Origin: Gammaproteobacteria bacterium
GTDB taxonomy: Bacteria; Pseudomonadota; Gammaproteobacteria; Pseudomonadales; Azotimanducaceae
DNA: 6,742 nucleotides
Assembly: GCA_009840715.1 (NCBI GenBank)
Contig: VXNE01000020.1
Span: 1-6,742 of the forward strand
Direction of reading: 5' to 3'
Part shown: one piece after another, positions 1 through 5,137 of the stretch
How the letters are laid out: every line of letters starts with the position of its first letter
Position numbering within the stretch: the first letter of the stretch is position 1
Made by a program: the position numbers and the translations under genes
Notes under the pieces: model-generated
What the model saw: the letters and a program-made list of their open reading frames with translations, nothing else
What the model was told of the DNA's origin: nothing
The model's database searches: none

Positions 1-2402
1 GCCTGGGATGGAATGGAGACCGGACCGACCCGTGCGCGGCCCACGGCGCCGGCGTTGACGCCAAAGTTGAACTGCCGAAGCTGGACGTTGACCCTCACGG
101 TCTGCATCTCCCCGTTGTCGTTGCGTACGCGCAGTTCGACCGGGTTGCGTCCCGCCAGTTGCCCGAGGGCTGCGGTCTGGTGGTTCAGCATCGTCCGTTC
201 GTCTTCCCGGGCCTTGCCGGCGAGATTCCTCAGCGAGTCGGGCGTCAGTAGGGAAATGGACGAAAGGGCCACGTCCACCGTCTCCCCGTCCAGCGCTTCC
301 TGGAGCTTGTCCGGGTCGGCCGCCAGGGCCGCGACCGCCATCTCTGACGCCATGGCCCTGCCCGCGTGCGCGCGCATGGTCTCGGCAGCGCGTTGCGCCG
401 CCTTGGGGTCGGATCGGATCAGCGCCAGCTGCTCGTCCACGAACGCTTCGCGGGAGCTATCCGCAGGCGCTTCCCCGGCCAGCAGGTCGTCGATCATGGT
501 GCGCAGGGCGGGGTCGGGCAGGCTCGCGAGGTATTGCGCGTCGATGTCGTACGGATCGAGCACGCCGTGGCGAAGCCCGGAGAACAACACGTCTCCGGAG
601 GTGTTGGTCAGCGTCGTCTGCGCCAGGTTCGGAACGTGCTTGTACTGGGTCCGATCGGAACAGTTGATGCCGTTGGACGGATAGTCCTCGGCGAAATGCT
701 TGGCCAACGCCTTGCCAGGCACGATGCGGCTGTCCACGGCCACGCTGCGGTCCGGCGCGCCAGGCATGGACGTACGGACCCGGTTCGTGACCTCCCCCCA
801 GGGCTGGCCGTTGATCACCTGGTTCCTCGCGGCGTGGAACTGACGCTTCAGGTCTGGCGTCCGGTTCTTCGGCACGCCGGCCTCGCCGAGGCGGAACCGC
901 ATGAACTCCTGCAACATGCGCGCCTGGCCGACCTTGGGATGCGCCACGGGCAACGGCGTCGCCTGTCCGGGCCCGGCGTTCCGCCACTGGGCCCGCAACG
1001 CCGCGATGTCCCGGTCGCTGCCGGCGCCGCTCTTCCGCAGCGGCACGGGCGTATCCCAGAGCTCTTTCGCGGCGAGGGTGAGCCGGCGATCGCCCGAGAC
1101 TTCCAGGCGGCCGCCCGCAGCCGCCTTCAGGCTGTCGAGCTGATCGCGATGTCGCTCGAGATCGGTCACCAGGCGTTCCTTGGCACCGGGGTCCACCCCC
1201 TGCAGGTTCCGGGCGACGGCAACCGCGGCTTCGGCGTCGAGCAGGTGGGCGTTGCAACGGTCCTCGCGGCTGACCGGCTCCTCCGGGGAAGCCTCGTCGA
1301 GGTCGTACAGGCAGGTCAGGTCCGCGAGGTCCATGTGCCGGTCGGCGATCCGGGTCTGCAACGCGTGGAAGAAGGCGCGGGTATGCGGGGTGAGTTTGCC
1401 TGCCTGGCCGAGTTCGTCTTCCCGGCCCGCCAGCCAGGCCTGGACCACGCCCAGGTTGTGCTTGTTCGAGGCGACCAGGGATTGCACTTCCTGCCGTTCG
1501 GACTCGGTCAGCGATCCCCCCGGGTCGTTCAGCTTGTCGAGCAATGTCGCCGCCCGACCGATGTCCTGATCCAGTTGTTTCGCATAGACGACGGCGGTCT
1601 GTAAGTCGTCCTTCAGCTCGGTGGGTATGGTCCCGCCTTCGAGGCCGTTCACCAGGTACCGGCCCATCTCGCGCAGCTCGCCCAGGCCGGACGGCACGGG
1701 CGTTTCGTAGATTGCGGTCCGCGGGTTCTCGTAGATGTGTTCATCGGGGGCCGGGTCTCGGGGCGCAAACTCGTAGTGCGGTTCCTCCGCCGCGGGTTCC
1801 TGCGGTCCGAACTCGTAGTGTGGTTCCTCTGCCGCGGGCCGAGGATCCGGCGAGGACGCGTCCGCGGGTACGTTGAGCCGCTGGTAGACGTGCTCGGGCG
1901 ACGCCGTGTCCCCCAGGGGTTGATAGGTGTGCTCTTCGCCCGCGGGCTCTTGCGGTCCGAACTCGTAGTGCGGTTCCTCGGCGTCGGGTTCCTGCGGTCC
2001 GAACTCGTAGTGTGGTTCCTCGGCCGCGGGCTGAGGATCCGGCGAGGACGTGTCCGCGGGTACGTTGAGCTGCTGGTGGACATGCCCGCGTGGCGCCGTG
2101 TCCTCCAGGTGCTGATGGGTGCGCTCTGCGGACTCCTGTAGCCGCTCGGGCAGAACCCGCGGCGACGAGGACGGCGGGACGGAAACGGCTCGCGCCCTCA
2201 GTTCCGTCGCCTGTCTAGTCCCGGCCCGCCGCAAGGCGGACTCGCCGACCGGGCGTCCCCAGACGCCTTCATGCCGCTCGGCCGTGCCAGGCCTTACGCT
2301 CCGATTCCGAAAGCCCCCGGCCGGCCGCGCCGGCAGTTCCGGCGGACGCAAGGCGTTGTAGGCGGACGGTCCTGGCGTTGATCCACGTTCGATTTCCGGC
2401 AT
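1..2402 (-). CDS. sopB: SopB/IpgD-family phosphoinositide phosphatase effector with N-terminal tyrosine-motif repeats (partial, C-terminus off window)
   Basis: The frame is open for 800 codons from ATG 2402 to the left edge with no stop. Residues 1-92 are a disordered Pro/Arg/Ser-rich leader, 93-236 hold tandem tyrosine-motif repeats, 240-520 look helical, and about 525-800 match SopB/IpgD. Matching landmarks are GQPW (532-535), an SNG-NCSD segment (577-583), LFSGLRHGVLDPY (606-618), SLLTPDSL (717-724), RNDNGEMQTV (760-769) and FNFGVN (778-783). The last corresponds to SopB motif 1, shared with mammalian inositol polyphosphate 4-phosphatases. By family knowledge these are type III effectors that hydrolyse host phosphoinositides. 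The catalytic CKSGKDRT-type motif normally lies about 100 residues further on, outside the window. SopB itself is about 560 residues, so this protein is much longer. Start choice: GGGAAG lies 5 nt upstream of 2402; an in-frame ATG at 2507 lacks a ribosome site. Family match was made by eye against recalled sequences. Confidence 0.88.
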   Translation of the reverse strand, partial: MPEIERGSTPGPSAYNALRPPELPARPAGGFRNRSVRPGTAERHEGVWGRPVGESALRRAGTRQATELRARAVSVPPSSSPRVLPERLQESAERTHQHLEDTAPRGHVHQQLNVPADTSSPDPQPAAEEPHYEFGPQEPDAEEPHYEFGPQEPAGEEHTYQPLGDTASPEHVYQRLNVPADASSPDPRPAAEEPHYEFGPQEPAAEEPHYEFAPRDPAPDEHIYENPRTAIYETPVPSGLGELREMGRYLVNGLEGGTIPTELKDDLQTAVVYAKQLDQDIGRAATLLDKLNDPGGSLTESERQEVQSLVASNKHNLGVVQAWLAGREDELGQAGKLTPHTRAFFHALQTRIADRHMDLADLTCLYDLDEASPEEPVSREDRCNAHLLDAEAAVAVARNLQGVDPGAKERLVTDLERHRDQLDSLKAAAGGRLEVSGDRRLTLAAKELWDTPVPLRKSGAGSDRDIAALRAQWRNAGPGQATPLPVAHPKVGQARMLQEFMRFRLGEAGVPKNRTPDLKRQFHAARNQVINGQPWGEVTNRVRTSMPGAPDRSVAVDSRIVPGKALAKHFAEDYPSNGINCSDRTQYKHVPNLAQTTLTNTSGDVLFSGLRHGVLDPYDIDAQYLASLPDPALRTMIDDLLAGEAPADSSREAFVDEQLALIRSDPKAAQRAAETMRAHAGRAMASEMAVAALAADPDKLQEALDGETVDVALSSISLLTPDSLRNLAGKAREDERTMLNHQTAALGQLAGRNPVELRVRNDNGEMQTVRVNVQLRQFNFGVNAGAVGRARVGPVSIPSQ
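1707..2009 (-). other. Cluster of eight candidate host-kinase tyrosine motifs (EPHYEF, EHxY, YxxL)
   Basis: Tyrosines lie at residues 132, 146, 160, 173, 196, 210, 224 and 232 of the effector, with spacings 14, 14, 13, 23, 14, 14 and 8. Four sit in EEPHYEF, which resembles the E-P-x-Y core of EPIYA-type motifs. The others are EEHTYQPL, PEHVYQRL, DEHIYENP and TAIYETP. Acidic residues before the tyrosine and a hydrophobic or His residue at -1 are typical of Src-family and Abl substrates. DEHIYENP resembles the EEHIYDEV site of EPEC Tir, and YEN fits the pY-x-N rule for the Grb2 SH2 domain. Phosphorylation itself is inferred, not shown. Confidence 0.7.
1743..2126 (-). repeat. Two tandem 192-bp (64-residue) repeat units encoding tyrosine motifs
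   Basis: Unit 1 is 1935-2126 (residues 93-156) and unit 2 is 1743-1934 (residues 157-220). By hand count they differ at 29 of 192 bases, about 85% identity, and the central 90 bp differ at only four. Each unit encodes an HxxL pair or YxxL pair, then NVPAD-SSPDP, then two copies of a 14-residue EEPHYEFGPQEP-type element (a nested 42-bp repeat). A partial third unit follows at 1707-1742 (DEHIYENP, then AIYETP). Length is a multiple of three, so the reading frame is kept. Even synonymous positions are largely shared between units, which suggests recent duplication. Confidence 0.93.
1875..1925 (-). other. ITAM-like motif YQPL-x9-YQRL in the effector
   Basis: Residues 160-163 (YQPL) and 173-176 (YQRL) are separated by nine residues. 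This meets the immunoreceptor tyrosine-based activation motif rule YxxL/I-x(6-12)-YxxL/I. The spacing is seen directly in the translation. Binding to tandem SH2 domains of Syk or ZAP-70 would be the functional implication, which is an inference. Confidence 0.5.
2325..2345 (-). other. Candidate class II SH3-binding motif in the effector leader
   Basis: Residues 20-26 read PPELPAR, which fits the class II SH3 ligand consensus (hydrophobic-P-x-hydrophobic-P-x-R). It lies in a disordered Pro/Arg-rich leader, where such strings can occur by chance, so the call is weak. Confidence 0.3.
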
Positions 2403-2407
2403 GGTGA

Positions 2408-2413
2408 CTTCCC
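2408..2413 (-). promoter_or_regulatory. Ribosome binding site of the effector gene
   Basis: GGGAAG on the minus strand ends 5 nt before ATG 2402. It favours this start over the in-frame ATG at 2507, which has no Shine-Dalgarno sequence. I saw no clear -35/-10 pair, hrp-type or PIP-type box in the 121-bp divergent gap (2403-2523). Confidence 0.55.
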
Positions 2414-2523
2414 GAATACTGCTACGGCTACCGCCGGCTGGTCGGCACCGGCATCTTACCCGAAGGCCCGCGTCGCCTCGGCGTCGACGCCCCTGACTCC
2501 CTGGCATTGCATGCGAGGGCGCC

Positions 2524-3021
2524 GTGACCGAGAGTTCCGGCATGCGTCGTCGACAGGCCGTTCGCGCCCTGATTCTGTCCGAGCCCGATGAGAGCGTGCT
2601 GCTGCTGCGCATGTTGCGCCCGGATCGGGCGGGGCACTTCTGGTTGCTGCCCGGGGGCGGGATCAAGCCGGACGAGGACAGGCTGGACGCCCTGCGCCGG
2701 GAGGTGTGGGAGGAGACGGGTCTGAGGGTGGGTGGCGTACCGCGGCTACTCTGGCGACGCACGCACAGTTTCGGTCGTGGAGGCAAGGCCACCGAGCAGC
2801 ACGAGGACATCTACCTCGTCCTCGCCCGGCGATTCGAACCCACGGCCCGCCACAACCCCGAACCGAGCGAGGTGGGCATCTTTCGCGAGTTCCGATGGTG
2901 GTCGGTGCAGGCACTCGCAGGCGCCGCCAGCGAGCGGTTCGCGCCGAGGACGCTGCCGCTCCTCGTGAAAGGGCTCGTTGCGGACGGTCCGCCGCCGCGA
3001 CCGGTCTCGCTCCGCGATTGA
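2524..3021 (+). CDS. Nudix hydrolase
   Basis: This 165-residue protein carries a perfect Nudix box at residues 45-67 (G-x5-E-x7-REVWEETGL), with metal-binding glutamates E60, E63 and E64. The fold begins with the usual strand (VRALILS) and a substrate-facing WLLPGGG segment. Nudix enzymes hydrolyse a nucleoside diphosphate linked to another moiety; the box does not reveal the substrate, and family members range from dNTP sanitation to nucleotide-sugar or RNA-cap hydrolysis. The start taken is GTG 2524 with GAGGG 4 nt upstream. ATG 2542, six codons in, is a reasonable alternative. The gene is divergent from the effector gene and convergent with the VOC gene, so it is probably transcribed alone. 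Confidence 0.9.
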   Translation: MTESSGMRRRQAVRALILSEPDESVLLLRMLRPDRAGHFWLLPGGGIKPDEDRLDALRREVWEETGLRVGGVPRLLWRRTHSFGRGGKATEQHEDIYLVLARRFEPTARHNPEPSEVGIFREFRWWSVQALAGAASERFAPRTLPLLVKGLVADGPPPRPVSLRD

Positions 3022-3062
3022 GACGGCGCGGAGAGTCGGCGATCGTACTCGTTCCCTTGCCG

Positions 3063-3085
3063 GGGCGCTTGGTCGAGCGGCGCCC
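3063..3085. terminator. Weak hairpin in the convergent gap between Nudix and VOC genes
   Basis: GGGCGC (3063-3068) and GCGCCC (3080-3085) form a 6-bp all-GC stem around an 11-nt loop, in the 97-bp gap where two converging genes end. No T-run follows on either strand, so it is not a canonical intrinsic terminator. Confidence 0.25.
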
Positions 3086-3118
3086 GTGTCCGCGCCGGGT
3101 CGTCGGTCGAGGGCCGCC

Positions 3119-3487
3119 TTACCCCTCCGCGAGGGACTGGGCGAACATGTATCGGTTGCCGTCGGGGTCGAGGAACGTCGCAAGCTTGACCATGCCGGGA
3201 ATCTCGACGGTCTCGCCTTCGAACGGTACGCCCTTGGCCTCGAGTTCGGCGCGCGCGGCGTCGACGTCCTGGACGCCCAGCACCGGTGTCGTACCGCCGC
3301 CGGAGCCTTCGGCGCCCTGGTTGAGGCCGATGGTGACACCGTCGGTGGGCGTGCTGACTTCGGCCCACCCGGCCTCGGCGGCCGTGAACAGGGCTTCGAG
3401 GCCCAGATTGTCGGCGAACCATGCCAGCGAGGCATCGAGGTCCGTCACGGGTGTGGACAGGGTGATGGTGCCGTCGTAGTCGGGCAT
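3119..3487 (-). CDS. VOC-family (glyoxalase/bleomycin-resistance/dioxygenase fold) protein
   Basis: The product is 122 residues, the usual size of a single-domain VOC protein with two beta-alpha-beta-beta-beta modules. Visible marks are DLDASLAWFADNLGLE in module 1 (the common D-x-SxxFYxxxLG pattern), VQDVDAARAELEAKG in module 2, and the terminal FLDPDGNRYMF. In metal-dependent glyoxalases a Glu usually stands three residues after the N of DPDGN; here it is Met (N-R-Y-M), and there is no early His ligand. The protein may therefore use another metal arrangement or none. Substrate unknown. The start is ATG 3487, with AAGGAG 7 nt upstream; the open frame extends to 3541 but that extension lacks family features. 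It is last of four minus-strand genes, 125 bp after the SprT-like gene. Confidence 0.85.
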   Translation of the reverse strand: MPDYDGTITLSTPVTDLDASLAWFADNLGLEALFTAAEAGWAEVSTPTDGVTIGLNQGAEGSGGGTTPVLGVQDVDAARAELEAKGVPFEGETVEIPGMVKLATFLDPDGNRYMFAQSLAEG

Positions 3488-3494
3488 GGCTGCG

Positions 3495-3500
3495 CTCCTT
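3495..3500 (-). promoter_or_regulatory. Strong Shine-Dalgarno of the VOC gene
   Basis: AAGGAG on the minus strand lies 7 nt before ATG 3487. It decides the start against the upstream in-frame ATG at 3541, which would add 18 residues. Confidence 0.75.
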
Positions 3501-3612
3501 GACTTGGGTTCCTGGACGGTGAACAGAGTCGACGGGCTCAAGTGTGCCGCGTCGCGGAGGCGTTCGGAAGTCCTTCGGACCCGGGCAGCCCGCGGGTCGC
3601 CGTCGAGGGGCG

Positions 3613-4302
3613 CTACTGGCGCGATATCCGCAGTCGCGGGTACGGGACAAGCCAGACCGTATCGCCGCTTCGCACCCTGGCGCGCTTGGGGTTCATCCGC
3701 TCGATAACGCCCGTGCGCACCTCGCCGCGCCCGATGAACTCGACGGTGTCGCCCGCCCGGAATCCCTCCCGGGCCGCGTCCCGCGTCCGCCGCGCCTCGT
3801 CGCTCTCGTGCGCCCGGCTGGCCGGCCTGGCCCCCAGGCGCCGGGCGATCGCCTTCCAGGCGGGCCCGTGGGCGGCATCCGGACCGGCAACCGCGTGCGC
3901 GATCTCGTGAAGGATGGTGTCCGTGACGTCCTCAGGCGCTCCGCCCGCCGCGTGCGAGCGGCTGAGCACGATCAGCTTCTCCTTCGCACGGCACTCGCCC
4001 AGCCTTTGGCGTGCGTTGCTGAACCGGAAGGACCAATCGTGGAGGCCGTTGTCGTCCATGAGGGCGTGCGCCCGGGCGGCGACCTCCTGTAGCCTGCCGA
4101 CGCGTTTGCCGCGTTCCTCGGCGCGGGACCTGCAGGCGTGATCGAGTCCGGCGTACGGCACTGTCCAAACGTCGGGGCCGCTCTTGACCCGTGCCCTGGC
4201 GGGGTTGAGCTTCTCCACGGTTCCCGTCAGCGTGCCGTCGGCGGTCGCGAATCGGACCCGGTCTCCCACCTCGAACAGCACCTGCCTGTCCTCGATACGC
4301 AA
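3613..4302 (-). CDS. SprT-like zinc metalloprotein flanked by two SH3/KOW-like modules
   Basis: Residues 132-136 read HEIAH, an HExxH zinc site, with a third His at 145 in AHGPAW, the usual SprT-like arrangement (HEIAH...HGxxW). SprT-like proteins are Zn proteases related to Spartan/Wss1, which cut DNA-protein crosslinks; the bacterial members are poorly characterised. Residues 11-53 and 183-224 are two related beta-rich segments (VGDRVRF...NPARARVKSG...WTVPY and AGDTVEF...NPKRARVRSG...WLVPY), placed on either side of the catalytic core. No C-terminal Cys4 zinc ribbon is seen. The longest frame opens with TTG 4302, but AGGAG lies only 1 nt before it. GTG 4281, with GAGG 8 nt upstream, keeps the first module whole and is an equally good start. 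The gene follows the aldolase by 4 bp in the long form, suggesting translational coupling. Confidence 0.85.
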   Translation of the reverse strand: MRIEDRQVLFEVGDRVRFATADGTLTGTVEKLNPARARVKSGPDVWTVPYAGLDHACRSRAEERGKRVGRLQEVAARAHALMDDNGLHDWSFRFSNARQRLGECRAKEKLIVLSRSHAAGGAPEDVTDTILHEIAHAVAGPDAAHGPAWKAIARRLGARPASRAHESDEARRTRDAAREGFRAGDTVEFIGRGEVRTGVIERMNPKRARVRSGDTVWLVPYPRLRISRQ

Positions 4303-4306
4303 GCTC

Positions 4307-5065
4307 CTACGCCCGCACTGACCTGAGCCCCGCCTGGATCCCCTCGATCGCCCAGCCGGCCCAGGGCAGGGTGAAGAACCGGAAACCCTTCTCCATCAGC
4401 TCGGTCGGCGAGATGCCGGGCGGGACGAAGAACATTCCCGGCGCGACGCCGGCGTCCCGGCAGGCCGCCCCGATGCGGTCCAGGGCGGCGTGGTATTTCG
4501 GGTTCGTGTAGTCGAGCGGGACATCGATGTTGATGGACAGGTCGGACGGCCCGACGAGCAGGACGTCGATGCCGTCCACGGCCAGGATGTGCTCGATCCC
4601 GTCCAGTGCCTCCTGCGTCTCGATCATCGGGATGATCAGGAGCTGCTCGTTGACCGCGTCCATGTACTCGCGATAGCTGCCGAACTCGCCCCAGTCGCCG
4701 CGCATGCCCGCGGAACTGCGCGCCCCGGCGAACGGGTACCGGCACCAGTTCACCATTTGCGCGGCTTCGTCCGGATTGTTCACCATCGGCACGACGATGC
4801 CCTTCGCGCCGATGTCGAGGGCGTAGCAGATCTGGTCCGGCCGCAGGTCGCCGACGCGCACGATCGGGCTCGTGTCGGTGCCGCGCGTGGCGCTGACGGC
4901 GCGTACCAGGCCCTTGATATCGTCCGTCGAGTGTTGCGTGTCGAAGAGCAGGAAGTCGAAACCCGCACCCGCCAGGAAGCGCGTGTCGCTGGCAGCGTGG
5001 GCGGTGGTGCCGACGACCGTCTCGCCGGCCGTGAGCTTTTCTTTGGTGCGGTGAATGGCGGGCAC
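4307..5065 (-). CDS. HpcH/HpaI-family class II aldolase
   Basis: The 252-residue product is a TIM-barrel of the HpcH/HpaI aldolase/citrate lyase family, which cleaves 2-keto-3-hydroxy acids to pyruvate or a related keto acid plus an aldehyde, using a divalent metal. Key residues fall where E. coli HpaI has them: D42 and H45 in FDTQHS, R70 in PIVRV, metal ligands E149 in PMIETQEAL and D175 in LLVGPSDLS. The GAKGIVVPMVNNPDEA and FAGARSSAG segments are typical. The residue before H45 is Gln rather than the usual Glu. Specificity (HpaI, GarL, RhmA or other) cannot be told. The start is GTG 5065, with only a weak purine stretch before it; no in-frame ATG occurs near. It lies 72 bp after the oxidoreductase gene and 4 bp before the longest form of the SprT-like gene. 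Confidence 0.9.
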   Translation of the reverse strand: MPAIHRTKEKLTAGETVVGTTAHAASDTRFLAGAGFDFLLFDTQHSTDDIKGLVRAVSATRGTDTSPIVRVGDLRPDQICYALDIGAKGIVVPMVNNPDEAAQMVNWCRYPFAGARSSAGMRGDWGEFGSYREYMDAVNEQLLIIPMIETQEALDGIEHILAVDGIDVLLVGPSDLSINIDVPLDYTNPKYHAALDRIGAACRDAGVAPGMFFVPPGISPTELMEKGFRFFTLPWAGWAIEGIQAGLRSVRA

Positions 5066-5083
5066 TCCCGGCTGCGGAGGGCA

Positions 5084-5097
5084 AAGCCTAAGGGCTT
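5084..5097 (-). terminator. Short hairpin after the oxidoreductase gene
   Basis: AAGCC and GGCTT (5084-5088 and 5093-5097) form a 5-bp stem with a 4-nt loop, followed on the minus strand by TTTG. It sits between the oxidoreductase stop and the aldolase start. It is too short to be a convincing terminator and may only attenuate. Confidence 0.22.
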
Positions 5098-5137
5098 GGA
5101 GGACGGGGCGCCAGCGAATCGCGCGTCCGGAGTTCCG

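Noticed and set aside
457..1257. 266-codon minus-strand open frame inside the effector region
   Set aside because: It is a shadow frame with a highly basic, low-complexity product; the SopB/IpgD landmarks are in the other minus-strand frame.
366..1604. 412-codon open frame on the plus strand
   Set aside because: It lies antisense to the effector gene, whose translation has recognisable family motifs. The plus-strand product is Gly/Arg/Val-rich with no recognisable domain, as expected for an opposite-strand shadow in high-GC DNA.
1743..2126. Repeats considered as a CRISPR array or noncoding satellite
   Set aside because: Units are contiguous, 192 bp long, lack unique spacers and keep the reading frame of a coding gene.
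2403..2507. Upstream in-frame ATG 2507 as the effector start
   Set aside because: It would add 35 very basic residues and has no ribosome site, while ATG 2402 has GGGAAG at 5 nt. It remains possible but less likely.
2403..2523. Search for a hrp, PIP, tts or similar T3SS-regulon box in front of the effector
   Set aside because: No convincing match to any of these in the 121-bp gap, so no regulator is claimed.
4227..5084. 285-codon minus-strand open frame over the aldolase
   Set aside because: The other frame carries all HpaI catalytic residues at the expected positions; this one is Arg/His/Pro-rich noise.
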